DNA of 64,000 bases, taken from assembly GCA_016208975.1 (NCBI GenBank), contig JACQXA010000004.1, positions 1,613,015-1,677,014 of the forward strand, written 5' to 3'. The notes under the pieces were generated by a model, which saw only the letters and a program-made list of their open reading frames with translations, did no database searches and was not told the origin of the DNA. Origin of the DNA: Nitrospinota bacterium. GTDB taxonomy: Bacteria > Nitrospinota_A > UBA7883 > JACRLM01. The translations under genes were made by a program, and so were the position numbers. Below, one piece after another: positions 35,164-44,931 of this stretch (position 1 is its first letter; each line of letters opens with the position of its first letter).

Positions 35164-38100
35164 ATGTTGAAGGCGTTGATCGACGCATCGGTGAAAAACC
35201 GGTTCATCGTTATCACGATGAGCCTCTTCCTCCTGTTGGGTGGATATTACGCGGCGAAAACAATTCCGCTGGACGCCATACCTGACCTTTCCGACACCCA
35301 GGTGATAATTTACACCGAGTTTCCGGAACAGTCGCCCCAGGTGGTGGAGGACCAGGTCACCTACCCCTTAAGTTCCACCATGCTCTCTGTGCCCGGCGCC
35401 AAGACGGTGCGGGGTTATTCATTCTTCGGGGCCAGTTTCGTTTATGTCATTTTCGAGGACGGCACGGACCTATACTGGGCGCGAAGCCGGGCGCTGGAAT
35501 ATCTGAACACCGCCACACGCCGCCTGCCTGAAGGGGTAACGCCAACTTTGGGACCCGACGCCACGGGCCTGGGCTGGGTGTACGAGTACGCCCTGGTGGA
35601 CAAGAGCGGGAAAAACGATTTGTCCAGACTGCGGGCCGTGCAGGACTGGTTTTTGCGTTACGAACTTCGCTCCACATATGGCGTGGCGGAAGTGGCCTCG
35701 GTGGGAGGGTTCGTAAAACAGTACCAGGCGGTGATAGACCCGGTGAAACTTGCCGCCTTCAAAATTCCCCTTGCCCGCGTTATGGAAGCCATACGCATGT
35801 CCAACCGTGATGTGGGCGGCTCTGTCATCGAGATGGCGGAAACCGAGTACATGGTGCGCGGGTTCGGTTACATAAAATCGTCGCTGGACCTGGCCAAGGT
35901 CTCCTTGGGCGTTACGGATAGCGGAACCCCCATCCAGCTTAAAGACGTGGCGGACATAGTTATCGGCCCGGAGATCCGCCGGGGCGTATCCGAATTGGAT
36001 GGCGAAGGCGAGGCGGTGGGAGGCGTAATAATAATGCGCTCCGGGGAGAACGCCCTTACCACCATAGACGCCGTGAAGAAACGGCTGGAAAAACTCAAGA
36101 CCGGCTTGCCCGAAGGGGTGGAGATAGTGGAGGTGTACGACCGCTCCTCGCTCATCCTGCGCGCCGTGGAGTTCCTCACCGAAAAGCTGGTGGAGGAAAG
36201 CGTGATGGTGGCGCTGGTGTGCGTGGTGTTTCTCATGCACCTGCGTTCGGCTTTCGTGGCCATCATCACCCTCCCCATGGGCATACTGGCTTCGCTAATG
36301 GTGATGAACTGGCTGGGGATAAACGCCAACATAATGTCTTTGGGGGGCATAGCAATCGCCATAGGCGCCATGATAGACGCCTCGGTGGTGATGATAGAGA
36401 ACGCCCACAAGAAACTGGAGCGGGAGGAGGGCACAAGACCCCGGGGCGAAATCCTGCTGGACGCGGCCAAAGAAGTGGGCCCGGCGCTGTTCTTCTCCCT
36501 GCTTATCATCACCCTGTCGTTCATCCCGGTTTTCACCCTGGAGGCGCAGGAGGGAAGGCTGTTCAAACCTCTGGCGTTTACAAAAACCTTCGCCATGGCC
36601 GCGGCGGCGATCCTCTCGGTGACGCTCACGCCGGTGCTTATGATGTACTTCATCCGGGGCGGGATTGTGTCCGAAAAACACAATCCGCTCAACCGCTGGC
36701 TCATAACCTCCGTGCGGCCCCTGGTGGCCTGGGCGTTGCGGAAAAAGGGGGTCGTGGTAGCTCTGGCGGTCATCCTGATGCTGGCCGCTTACGTTCCATT
36801 CAAGAATGTTGGTGGCGAGTTCATGCCGCCGCTGGACGAGGGGGACATACTTTATATGCCCACCACCATGCCCAACCTCTCCATCACCAAAGCGCGGGAG
36901 ATCTTACAGCAGACCGACCGCATATTAAAAACATTCCCGGAGGTTGACAGGGTGTTCGGAAAAGCAGGCAGGGCCGAAACCGCCACCGACCCGGCGCCAT
37001 TGAGCATGGTAGAGACCGTGGTGAAACTTAAACCCAGGGAGCAGTGGCGTCCCGGTGTCACCACCGAGTCGCTCACGCGGGAGATGGACGACGCCATAAA
37101 ATTCCCCGGCCTCTCCAACGCGTGGACCCTGCCCATCCGCACCAGGATAGACATGCTATCCACCGGTATTAAAACCCCGGTGGGAGTGAAACTGGCCGGG
37201 GCCGACCTGAACCAGTTGCAAGAGCTGGCCTCCCAGGTTGAAAACGCGATAAGGGCCGTTCCGGGAACCAGGAGCGTTTTCGCCGAGCGCGTGGCCACGG
37301 GGCAGTATGTGGATTTTAAGATAGACCGGGACAGCGCCGCCCGCTACGGTTTGAATGTGGGTGAAGTGCAAGAGGTCATCTTAAGCGCCATTGGCGGCAT
37401 GAACGTCACCCAAGCCGTGGAAGGGCTGGAGCGCTATCCGGTGAACGTGCGTTACGGACGGGAGTTGCGGGACAACCTCGAGTCGCTCAGCCGGGTGCTG
37501 GTGGCCACCCCAGGCGGCCAGCAGATACCCATAAGCCAGATGGCCGAGATCAGCCTGAACACCGGCCCGCCGGAGATAAAGACGGAAAACGCCCGGCCCA
37601 ACGCCTGGATATTCGTGGATATCGCCGACGTGGACATAGGCACTTATGTGGCGCATGCCAAGGCCGCCGTGGAAAAGCAGGTGAAGATCCCGCAGGGCGT
37701 GGCGCTAACGTGGAGCGGCCAGTACGAGTACATGGAGCGGGCCAAAGAACGGCTGAAAATAGTTGTGCCCGTGACGCTTATGATAATTTTCGTACTGCTT
37801 TATTTGAACTTCGGCAACTTCACCGAGAGCGCGCTGGTGATGCTTACCGCCCCCCTTTCGGCGGCGGTGGGGCTGTTTTTCATCTGGTCTCTGGGTTACA
37901 ACCTCAGCGTGGCCGTGGGGGTGGGGTTCATCGCCCTGATGGGTGTGGCGGCGGAGATAGGTGTGCTTATGCTTATTTTCATTGACCACGCTATGGAGAA
38001 ACGGAAGAGCGAAGGGCAATGGCGTTCCGTTGAAGATGTGCGGGAGGCTGTGCTGGATGGCGTTTCGGAACGGATACGGCCGAAGATGATGACCGCCGCG

Positions 38101-38280
38101 GCCATATTAGGCGGCCTTGCGCCGATAATGTTCGGTTCAGGCACTGGATCGGAAATCATGAAACGCATCGCCGCGCCCATGGTGGGGGGGATGATAGGAA
38201 TATCGTTTTTGGCCCTGCTGGTCCTGCCCGCGCTCTATTGCTGGATACTTGAACGGAGAATGTTACGAAAGGAGGGGTAA
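35164..38280 (+). CDS. cusA: CusA-type heavy-metal RND efflux pump
   Basis: A 1038-residue HME-RND transporter with twelve expected membrane helices. The proton-relay acid is D405, with E412 in GAMIDASVVMIEN. Metal-site methionines M565 (LYMPTT), M615 (LSMVET) and M664 (RIDMLST) have exactly the spacing of the M573/M623/M672 triad of E. coli CusA. This supports Cu(I)/Ag(I) as substrate over Zn or Co. It forms the inner-membrane part of the tripartite pump with CusC and CusB. It converges on fliN with a 6-base gap. Confidence 0.95.
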   Translation: MLKALIDASVKNRFIVITMSLFLLLGGYYAAKTIPLDAIPDLSDTQVIIYTEFPEQSPQVVEDQVTYPLSSTMLSVPGAKTVRGYSFFGASFVYVIFEDGTDLYWARSRALEYLNTATRRLPEGVTPTLGPDATGLGWVYEYALVDKSGKNDLSRLRAVQDWFLRYELRSTYGVAEVASVGGFVKQYQAVIDPVKLAAFKIPLARVMEAIRMSNRDVGGSVIEMAETEYMVRGFGYIKSSLDLAKVSLGVTDSGTPIQLKDVADIVIGPEIRRGVSELDGEGEAVGGVIIMRSGENALTTIDAVKKRLEKLKTGLPEGVEIVEVYDRSSLILRAVEFLTEKLVEESVMVALVCVVFLMHLRSAFVAIITLPMGILASLMVMNWLGINANIMSLGGIAIAIGAMIDASVVMIENAHKKLEREEGTRPRGEILLDAAKEVGPALFFSLLIITLSFIPVFTLEAQEGRLFKPLAFTKTFAMAAAAILSVTLTPVLMMYFIRGGIVSEKHNPLNRWLITSVRPLVAWALRKKGVVVALAVILMLAAYVPFKNVGGEFMPPLDEGDILYMPTTMPNLSITKAREILQQTDRILKTFPEVDRVFGKAGRAETATDPAPLSMVETVVKLKPREQWRPGVTTESLTREMDDAIKFPGLSNAWTLPIRTRIDMLSTGIKTPVGVKLAGADLNQLQELASQVENAIRAVPGTRSVFAERVATGQYVDFKIDRDSAARYGLNVGEVQEVILSAIGGMNVTQAVEGLERYPVNVRYGRELRDNLESLSRVLVATPGGQQIPISQMAEISLNTGPPEIKTENARPNAWIFVDIADVDIGTYVAHAKAAVEKQVKIPQGVALTWSGQYEYMERAKERLKIVVPVTLMIIFVLLYLNFGNFTESALVMLTAPLSAAVGLFFIWSLGYNLSVAVGVGFIALMGVAAEIGVLMLIFIDHAMEKRKSEGQWRSVEDVREAVLDGVSERIRPKMMTAAAILGGLAPIMFGSGTGSEIMKRIAAPMVGGMIGISFLALLVLPALYCWILERRMLRKEG

Positions 38281-38286
38281 TGGCGG

Positions 38287-38622
38287 TTACAGCGAAAAGC
38301 GGATTATTTCCAGCGGGTCTATCACGTCTGTAACGCGGATGCCGAACCGTTCGTTCACCACCACCACCTCGCCCCTGGCTGTCAGCAGGCCGTTTATGTA
38401 AATCTCCATAGGCTCACCCACAAGCTTTTTCAGCTCCACCACCGTGCCGGCCTGCATGGCCAGCACCTCTTTTACTGTTTGCGTGGCCCTGCCCAGCTCC
38501 ACGGAGATGGTGAGCGGGATGTCCAGGAAATTGTCCAGCTCCAGCAGGGTTTGGGTTAGCGTGCGCGCGCCAATGGACTCCTGATCGTGGTTTACCGCCG
38601 CTTCTTCGCCAGTTTGTTTCAT
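38287..38622 (-). CDS. fliN: Flagellar motor switch protein FliN
   Basis: A 111-residue protein with the SpoA-type C-terminal domain: DIPLTISVELGRATQTVKEVL, then VVELKKLVGEP, NGLLTARGEVVVV and GIRVTDV. FliN forms the lower C-ring and binds CheY. The gene stands alone here; the rest of the flagellar cluster is not adjacent. The next flagellar gene in the window is fliL, about 25 kb away on the other strand. Confidence 0.92.
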   Translation of the reverse strand: MKQTGEEAAVNHDQESIGARTLTQTLLELDNFLDIPLTISVELGRATQTVKEVLAMQAGTVVELKKLVGEPMEIYINGLLTARGEVVVVNERFGIRVTDVIDPLEIIRFSL

Positions 38623-38647
38623 TTGGTGAAATGAATGATTTTTGTTG

Positions 38648-38653
38648 ATTATA
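38648..38653 (-). promoter_or_regulatory. Candidate -10 element for fliN
   Basis: A TATAAT on the minus strand, 26 bases before the fliN ATG. No recognisable -35 box is found at the right distance, so this may depend on an activator or be chance. Confidence 0.3.
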
Positions 38654-38730
38654 ACCGAATTATGCGGTTTTGTGGCCTAAAAAAGGGGTCTGGCGCGTAC
38701 AACGTCCTTCCACCCTCCAGGCGGGCGGTA

Positions 38731-38736
38731 TATAAT
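38731..38736 (+). promoter_or_regulatory. Candidate -10 element for the two-domain lipoprotein gene
   Basis: TATAAT at 38731-38736, about 70 bases before the gene start. The -35 region is GC-rich with no consensus box. The 5' leader can fold a small GC hairpin (CTGGCGC/GCGCCGG). Confidence 0.35.
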
Positions 38737-38804
38737 CGTCACAAATCAAGTCATTTGAAAACCTCTGGCGCGTCTAAAGCGCCGGATTCATACCAGTCGA
38801 AAGG

Positions 38805-39665
38805 ATGGCTTTGAGCGACAGGGGATTTAAAGCTCAACTGGGCAGGTTGCTGGCCGTGGCCGCATTTTGCCTGACTCCGGCGCTCATCTACTCTTGCAGT
38901 AACGACCCGGCCAAGGGGACAACAACCAGCGACTCCTGGGCCGCAGACCCCGATGTGCAAACGGCATCTTCCACAGGCGGCACCGGCGCCCAGAACGCCA
39001 CACTGCTCTCGGCCATGTTCTCCCCCAGCGCGCTTCATGCCAGCGGCACGGCCTCGCTTGATATTTATGTTTCCTCCATGACCGCCGGGCTTTCCATAAG
39101 CTATGTGAGGGTTGCTATGCCGGACGGCTCCACCGACAACATACAGCTTGCCACGGCGCCCTCTGTGCCTGGCTGGACAACGGTAACGTTCCGGGCGCCA
39201 TCCTCCGGCGGGACTTACAATTACACCGTGTCGCTTGTTTTAAGCGACGGGTCTGTGAGCAACCAGGTGACGACGTCGTTGACTGTCACATCTTCACCGG
39301 CGGAAGGGGCGCTCATATCCGACGCCATGTTCACCCCCAGCCCGGTAACGCTGGACGGTGCGCTGGGTTATGTGTCCGACACGCTCACGCTGAACATCTA
39401 TATCAACTCCGTGGATTCGAACTTCCAGATCATGGAAGCCAGGGGGGATTGCAGTTCGCTCGGTGTCACTTTCACCGCCGCCATACTGGCCCAACCAACG
39501 GTGCCCGGCTGGTTTACCGTGGCCACATCCCTGGGAGCCGCCGCCACCAGGACGGGGACGCATTCATGCACGGTATGGCTGGTGCTAAACGATGGGGTGA
39601 TGTATCCGTCGGCTACAACCACCATGAGCAACGTATTGGTTGCTTCATTCAGCGTGGTGCAGTAA
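38805..39665 (+). CDS. Predicted lipoprotein with two tandem Ig-like domains
   Basis: A 286-residue exported protein. The signal segment ends in LIYSC, an acceptable lipobox. Two similar beta-rich domains follow, starting LLSAMFSPSALHASGTASL and LISDAMFTPSPVTLDGALG, each followed by a VPGW strand. They are an internal duplication. The function is unknown; adhesion or cell-surface roles would fit. The ATG at 38805 directly follows AAAGG, too close for ideal initiation. The TTG at 38811 is better spaced and may be the true start. Confidence 0.6.
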   Translation: MALSDRGFKAQLGRLLAVAAFCLTPALIYSCSNDPAKGTTTSDSWAADPDVQTASSTGGTGAQNATLLSAMFSPSALHASGTASLDIYVSSMTAGLSISYVRVAMPDGSTDNIQLATAPSVPGWTTVTFRAPSSGGTYNYTVSLVLSDGSVSNQVTTSLTVTSSPAEGALISDAMFTPSPVTLDGALGYVSDTLTLNIYINSVDSNFQIMEARGDCSSLGVTFTAAILAQPTVPGWFTVATSLGAAATRTGTHSCTVWLVLNDGVMYPSATTTMSNVLVASFSVVQ

Positions 39666-39672
39666 AGGGCGT

Positions 39673-41157
39673 TTAATACCCCAGCTCACCTAGCCTGGTG
39701 AGAACCCCATTGCGCACGTTCACATAAGCTCGGCTGTTTTCCGTTACGGAAAGAAAAGCGCGGTAGGCTTTGGCGGCATCCTCTTTCTTGCCCAGCGCGT
39801 CGCTGGAATAACCGATGTTCAGCTGGACCTCGGGAGCCTTTGGGGCCGCCCGTTCCGCGTCTTTCAAAAGACGCAGGGCGGCCTGATGGTTCCCCCTCTG
39901 CTGTTCCACCACGGCCCGTTGCACCAGCAAGCCCGGTTGTTTGCCGTTGCGGGCCAATCCCTGGTCAAGATAGCTCTGCGCCGCGTCCAGTTTTCCCAAA
40001 CCCAACTGGGCGGCGCCCATTATCAGGTAAGGTTCCCACGAAGCGGGTGGAGGATAAAACAGCGGCTGAAGCGCTTCCACCGCCTCCACATAAGCTCCCG
40101 AGCCCACGAGGTTCCTGCCCGCGGCCAACCGCTCTTCGGCGGTCATGCCCGGCCTTGGCTGTGACGCAAGCTCTTGCCCGGTTTTCTTATCGGCCTTGCC
40201 CATGGGCTTTTTACCAGGCTTTACTGATTTAATGGCAGTAACCGGCGGGTCCAAGCCAGTGTCCGTTACGGGCGCCAAAGGTTTGTCCAGCCGGGCTATA
40301 ACCTGGCTGGCCGGGTTGCCCTTAACGCTTTGGAGCCGGAGTTTCTTCATGAGATAGGCCTGGACCTCCTCAGCCCTGTCCCTGGGCGGCGCGGCCAGCA
40401 GGTAATAGGCCGGCTTGCCAGCGGATGAACCGTGGCTTACGAAAATGAAATGCCCCTCCCCGGCTTCTTTTATTTTCTTTTCCGCCGCTTCCGCCTGGGC
40501 GTAAATGGAGACTATAAAAACCAGTTGGTCTTTCTCCATCTCCGTTCGAAGGCCCGCGTCCCACACTTTTACCCCATCTTCAAATCCGCGCCCTTTCATG
40601 GCGCTCCACCCGTTTTCTATGAATGAACCGGTTTGGGCGGTGGAAGAGGGTAGTGGGGCGGTTACTGCTTGTGGCGAGGTTTTGGCCGGAGTGGCTGGCG
40701 CGGGTTGCCCCTTCACCGAGGGAGCCACGGCTGGCGCATTGGCCGGAGGCGCGAACATGTCCGTCCGTTGTGGGGCCGCTGGTGTCGGGGCGGAAACATC
40801 TTCAACCGCCTGGCCCATTTGCCCGGGTGTGTTTTCGGCCTGCTCCTGGGCCGGTGGCGTGGCTGGTTGCTCCACCGGGGCGGGAGGTATAAGAGGCGCT
40901 GTCGGGGCCGACGCCGCAAGCCTTGCGGCTTCCAATTGTTGTTTCTGCAGAAAGTCCAGCCCCAGCCATAACCCGCCGCCGATGAAGGCCATGGTCACCC
41001 CAAATGCGGCGTACAGCCTTACCCTGCGTTTTTTATCCTTATCGCCAGGGGCGCCACTGTCCAGCTTTGGCAGGGGTGGAATGTAGGTTCCCTGGCTCCT
41101 GCTTTGCTCTCCACGTTTTTCCTGGATTTTTTTAAGGGCTTCCTCGATGATGCTCAT
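39673..41157 (-). CDS. mshN: MshN-like TPR protein of the pilus locus
   Basis: A 494-residue protein. An N-terminal cytoplasmic MSIIEEALKKIQEKR segment, typical of MshN/GspB-like proteins, leads into one membrane helix (about 48-68) and a Pro/Ala-rich region. A SPOR-like segment (about 220-285) is followed by TPR repeats from about 345 to the C-terminus. It is the last gene of the mshI-J-K-L-M-N run, 24 bases after mshM. It probably links the pilus machinery to the cell wall or assembly ATPase. Confidence 0.78.
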   Translation of the reverse strand: MSIIEEALKKIQEKRGEQSRSQGTYIPPLPKLDSGAPGDKDKKRRVRLYAAFGVTMAFIGGGLWLGLDFLQKQQLEAARLAASAPTAPLIPPAPVEQPATPPAQEQAENTPGQMGQAVEDVSAPTPAAPQRTDMFAPPANAPAVAPSVKGQPAPATPAKTSPQAVTAPLPSSTAQTGSFIENGWSAMKGRGFEDGVKVWDAGLRTEMEKDQLVFIVSIYAQAEAAEKKIKEAGEGHFIFVSHGSSAGKPAYYLLAAPPRDRAEEVQAYLMKKLRLQSVKGNPASQVIARLDKPLAPVTDTGLDPPVTAIKSVKPGKKPMGKADKKTGQELASQPRPGMTAEERLAAGRNLVGSGAYVEAVEALQPLFYPPPASWEPYLIMGAAQLGLGKLDAAQSYLDQGLARNGKQPGLLVQRAVVEQQRGNHQAALRLLKDAERAAPKAPEVQLNIGYSSDALGKKEDAAKAYRAFLSVTENSRAYVNVRNGVLTRLGELGY

Positions 41158-41181
41158 GACGTTATAAACAAGTTTTCCGGC

Positions 41182-42015
41182 TTACCTTATAATCTCTTCC
41201 GCCGCCCGCATCACAAGCCTTGCCCCGGCCCGGGCTTTACCGGCGCCGTAGGCGGCCAGCATGGCCCGGTCGCATATCTGGTTTATCCTGCGCGGGGCGC
41301 CGCCGCTGTAACGGTGGGTCAGGTAAATCGCGGCCTTGTTGAACGAGAACTCGCCACCCCGCCCGGCCACGGAAAGCCTGTGACGGATATATTCTTCGGT
41401 CTCGTTTCTTGTAAAAGGCATAAGCTTGTAGCGAAGGCTTATCCTTTGGGCCAAAGGACGCAGTTCTTTAAGGCCCAGCGTGCGCTCCAGCTCCGGCTGG
41501 CCCACCAGCACGAGGTACAACAGCTTTTCTTTTTCCGTTTCCATGTTGGACAACAGCCTCAACCCCTCCAGCATTTTCGGAGATAGCCTGTGGGCCTCAT
41601 CCAACAGCACCGCCACTTTTTCCCCATGGGTGGCCAGCCGCACCAGTTCCTGGTATATGAGCCTCAAGGGTTCTCCATAGCTGGCGCTCTCCAGCGAAAC
41701 TCCCGTAAGGTCGTGATAGATGGATTTCAATAGTTCGGTGTATGTGGGGGCGGGGTTGAATATATAGGCCGTGCGCACCCCCGGGGGAGGGTTTTTCAAA
41801 AGCTGTCTGCACAGCAACGTTTTGCCCAGCCCCACCTCGCCGGTAAGCAAAGTGAATCCGCCGGAGCCGGTGGCCAGCCCGAACTGGAGATGCCGCAAGG
41901 CCGCCACGTGTTTGCCGCCGGGATAAAAATAGTTGGTGTCCGGCGTGATGTTGAATGGGGCTTCGGAAAACCCCATGTCCCGGTAGCAGGTGTTGATGTC
42001 CAGCAGTTCGGCCAT
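41182..42015 (-). CDS. mshM: MshM/ExeA-type AAA ATPase
   Basis: A 277-residue ATPase. Walker A is GEVGLGKT, Walker B is VAVLLDEAHRLS, and sensor residues lie in LVLVGQPELERTL. The N-terminal GFSEAPFNITPDTNYFYPG is the ExeA/MshM hallmark. Such proteins help place the secretin across peptidoglycan. The gene is 1 base after the secretin gene and ahead of mshN, as in MSHA pilus loci. Confidence 0.9.
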   Translation of the reverse strand: MAELLDINTCYRDMGFSEAPFNITPDTNYFYPGGKHVAALRHLQFGLATGSGGFTLLTGEVGLGKTLLCRQLLKNPPPGVRTAYIFNPAPTYTELLKSIYHDLTGVSLESASYGEPLRLIYQELVRLATHGEKVAVLLDEAHRLSPKMLEGLRLLSNMETEKEKLLYLVLVGQPELERTLGLKELRPLAQRISLRYKLMPFTRNETEEYIRHRLSVAGRGGEFSFNKAAIYLTHRYSGGAPRRINQICDRAMLAAYGAGKARAGARLVMRAAEEIIR

Positions 42016-42016
42016 G

Positions 42017-43597
42017 TCAGTTCTTTATCCTTGGAGTTACGAAAACCACCAGTTCCCGTTTCACCTTGGAGGTGTATACGCCCCGGAAGAGGTTGCCCAT
42101 GCCCGGTATATCCCCCAGCAGGGGCACCTTGCGTTCCGTCTCGGCGTTTTCATCCTGTATAAGGCCGCCGATTATCACCATCTCTCCGTCTTTTAGCCGC
42201 ACGATGGTGGAGGACTGTTTCACGTCCAGCACCGGCGCGGTCACCAGCGCCTTGCCGGTGGAGTCGGTGGCGGAGCTTGTGCTAACAAGCCGTGTGACCA
42301 CCGGGGAAACGTCCAGCATTATCCATCCGTCGGCGGAAATCTGCGGGGTGATGGACAGCACCACCCCGACGGTTACATACGACGTGCTGTAAGTGGTAAT
42401 GGCCGTGCCCTGGCTTAAGGTGGTCTGCCCCTGGAAAAACGGCATGTCCGTGCCCACCTTTATCAAGGCGGGCTGGTTGTTTAGGGTGAGTATCTTCGGC
42501 TGGGAGACGACTTTTATTTCCCCCTGCTCTTTCATGGCGTTGAGTATGGCGTCAAAATCCCCCCGGGCATAGGTGAAGGCCACGGTTGGGTTGCCCGGGT
42601 TGGCCACGCCCAGGGGCGCGTTGGTGGGCATGGTTGATGGCGCCGCCAGCGTGCCGCCGATTATGTTGGCGGTTTGCAAGGCCCCCGCCATGCCGTCTAT
42701 GTAAATCTTGTTCCAGTTTATGCCCAGGCTGAAATCATCGGTCAAAGTGACTTCGTAAATGCGGGCTTCTATTTCCACCTGGCGGGCCACGGTGGTGGTG
42801 AGGGCGCCAAGAAAATCCTCTATCCGTTCAACGTTTTTGTGCAGGTCGCGGATTTGCACCATGCCGGAAAGGCGGTTCATCACATATCGCCCGTCGGGGG
42901 AAAGCATGGTTTTCACCTGTTCTTCCAGCTCTTTCCAGAAAGCCACCTTGTCTTCCTGCTGGATGCTCATGCTTCCGGCCATCTGGGACGAGCCGCCGCC
43001 CCCACCGCTACTGCCACCACCGCCGGAGCCGGTGGATATTTGAGCCGTGCTGGAGCCTTTGCCCTCGCGGGACAGCCGCACGTAGTCTATATGGAACAAC
43101 TTGGTCTCATATTTGCGGACGCGGATCAGGTTTCCGTCCGCCTCGTAAAAGAACCCGTATACGTCCAGAATGGCGTCCATGGCCAGGCGGAAATTCAAAT
43201 CCTTGAATTTTACCGACACCACCCCGTCCACCTCCGGATCGAAAATGATGTTCAGGTTATAGCGGGCGGCGAACATGGCCATGGCGTCCCGAATGGGCAT
43301 GTTCTCCGCTTCGAAACTGTAAACGCCTTTCAGGCGCCGTTCGGCGTCGGTGAGCTCCGGCTCGCCGGTGGTTATCATCAACCGGTCTTTTAAGCTTATG
43401 GGCGGGGTATTTTCGGTTTCCGCTTTCTGCGGCTCCGCATCGGGCTGGGAGGCGGATTTGGCGCCCCCGGAAGCGCAGGCCGTGGCGGCCATCACGCCTA
43501 TCGCAAGAACCAGCCACCTGGCTACGCCAAACGCCTGGCCCCGGCGCCCGTTCCGCAATTTCCTGTTTTCCAATGTAACCCCATGGAGCCCGTTCAT
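42017..43597 (-). CDS. mshL: MshL/PilQ-type secretin
   Basis: A 526-residue outer-membrane secretin with a signal sequence ending in ATACASGG, a weak lipobox. An STN-like domain (MPIRDAMAMFAARYNLNIIF) is followed by N domains and the secretin core (VVSQPKILTLNNQPALIKVG and VPLLGDIPGMGNLFRG). A Gly/Ser-rich loop (about residues 192-208) interrupts the N-domain region, as seen in MshL proteins. It forms the pilus exit pore. It is immediately followed by mshM. Confidence 0.93.
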   Translation of the reverse strand: MNGLHGVTLENRKLRNGRRGQAFGVARWLVLAIGVMAATACASGGAKSASQPDAEPQKAETENTPPISLKDRLMITTGEPELTDAERRLKGVYSFEAENMPIRDAMAMFAARYNLNIIFDPEVDGVVSVKFKDLNFRLAMDAILDVYGFFYEADGNLIRVRKYETKLFHIDYVRLSREGKGSSTAQISTGSGGGGSSGGGGGSSQMAGSMSIQQEDKVAFWKELEEQVKTMLSPDGRYVMNRLSGMVQIRDLHKNVERIEDFLGALTTTVARQVEIEARIYEVTLTDDFSLGINWNKIYIDGMAGALQTANIIGGTLAAPSTMPTNAPLGVANPGNPTVAFTYARGDFDAILNAMKEQGEIKVVSQPKILTLNNQPALIKVGTDMPFFQGQTTLSQGTAITTYSTSYVTVGVVLSITPQISADGWIMLDVSPVVTRLVSTSSATDSTGKALVTAPVLDVKQSSTIVRLKDGEMVIIGGLIQDENAETERKVPLLGDIPGMGNLFRGVYTSKVKRELVVFVTPRIKN

Positions 43598-43598
43598 G

Positions 43599-44252
43599 TT
43601 AATTGCCCGGCCCCGCCGCGACCTGTTTTATCAGCTCGGCCCCTTTGACCGCGGACACAACGAACTGTCCATTGCCGCCCGTTTGTTCCGGTTGGGCCGC
43701 CGAGGCGGGCTGGTGAGAAGCTGGAGCCATAGGCGGGTTGCTCTTACCCTTTGAGAATGTTAGCTCTTCTTTGCCCAAGGGCCCGCTTACCAGCACCATT
43801 CCCGGAGAGATTCTCAAGATTTTGTAATTATCAATTATGTCACCTTCTTTAACAATCTTTTTGTTTATGTAGGCCATTTTCAACCCCGGTTCCACCACTA
43901 TCGCTTTCAATATCAGAAGGTCCCGCGCCTGCTTGGGCGGGGCGTTTTCTTCGGCGGCATATGTGGTGACGGGGGCATAGGCGGTGAACGGGTCGCGGGT
44001 GGGGTTTTGCTCCCATCCCACGACGCTCAAATCCATCGGCGTTACCGTGCCCATGTCCACCGGGGCGCCACCCTGGGTTTGCCCCGTGAAAGGCGCCGTG
44101 ACTATGGATGTAACCGCCGAAGTGACTGATGGCCCGCCGCCCGGGGCTTCTTCTTTATGGATGATGGGCCACACCACGTTCCGGAACACCACCCCGAAAG
44201 CTATAAGGGCCAGCGCCCCCACCACTAGCGGGTTGTTAAGCCATTTTTTCAT
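43599..44252 (-). CDS. mshK: PilP/MshK-like pilus assembly protein
   Basis: A 217-residue protein with an N-terminal membrane helix (about 9-27), a variable linker and a small beta domain containing TRDPF and AIVVEPGLKMAYINKKIVKEGD, typical of PilP/GspC/MshK. It likely connects the secretin to the inner-membrane platform. It ends 1 base before the secretin start. A Pro/Ala-rich C-terminal tail follows the domain. Confidence 0.72.
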   Translation of the reverse strand: MKKWLNNPLVVGALALIAFGVVFRNVVWPIIHKEEAPGGGPSVTSAVTSIVTAPFTGQTQGGAPVDMGTVTPMDLSVVGWEQNPTRDPFTAYAPVTTYAAEENAPPKQARDLLILKAIVVEPGLKMAYINKKIVKEGDIIDNYKILRISPGMVLVSGPLGKEELTFSKGKSNPPMAPASHQPASAAQPEQTGGNGQFVVSAVKGAELIKQVAAGPGN

Positions 44253-44277
44253 GGCCGCCCTCCGGCCTTCCCCGCTA

Positions 44278-44931
44278 TCAAGCGGGCGCGCCTTTATCCG
44301 TTTGGCCGTCGTTCACAAAACCCACCCACACCTTAAGTTTTATCTCCATTTGCGCCGCGCCGGTTCCCGGGCCGCTCATGGTTATCCCTGTTATGTCGGC
44401 GCCGGAATAAAAATCCTGAATGTTTCGCAAGAAATCCATGTATTCATGGTAACCGGCCCTGGCTTGGGGCGTCCCCCCCGGCTGGGCGGCGGAAGCGGCG
44501 CCGCCGGAGCTTAAGGTGATGATGACCGACGCGGTGGAAACCCCCGTCACCCCTTCTGTTTTATTAATTTCGCCGATGGTGTATTTCATGCCTATGCCCG
44601 CGGCCTGGGCCCTGTCGAACATGAACTCCAGCCACTCGGACAGCTTTTCGTAAGAGGGTATCAGCTTGTCCTTTACCGCCCCCCATTCGGCGGCGGCCCG
44701 GGCGGATTCTTCCTCATTCCAGGAGGCTTTAAGCCTGGTTATTTCGGAGGAGGTATCGAATATCCTGGCTATCTCCTTTCTTGTTTCCAATATTGCCGGG
44801 TAACGGTAACTCAGCGAAAGCCAAAGCAGGAGGATGGGCGCCGCCACGGCGGAGGCGAGGATGAAACGCCCCTTCATCTCCCCCAGGTGGAGCAGTTTTT
44901 GAATCTTCTCAAGGACCTCCGCCGGTTTCAT
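44278..44931 (-). CDS. mshJ: PilO/MshJ-like pilus assembly protein
   Basis: A 217-residue protein with one membrane helix (about 24-42), a coiled coil (about 50-100) and a ferredoxin-like periplasmic domain, the PilO/MshJ layout. It overlaps the start of its partner by 4 bases (ATGA), so it is coupled to mshI. An Ala/Gly-rich loop lies in the middle of the domain. Confidence 0.72.
   Translation of the reverse strand: MKPAEVLEKIQKLLHLGEMKGRFILASAVAAPILLLWLSLSYRYPAILETRKEIARIFDTSSEITRLKASWNEEESARAAAEWGAVKDKLIPSYEKLSEWLEFMFDRAQAAGIGMKYTIGEINKTEGVTGVSTASVIITLSSGGAASAAQPGGTPQARAGYHEYMDFLRNIQDFYSGADITGITMSGPGTGAAQMEIKLKVWVGFVNDGQTDKGAPA

Noticed and set aside
37380-37420. Loss of a metal-site methionine in CusA
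   Set aside because: At first the AIGGMN segment seemed a shifted Met site, but counting residues shows the real triad (M565, M615, M664) is intact with CusA spacing.
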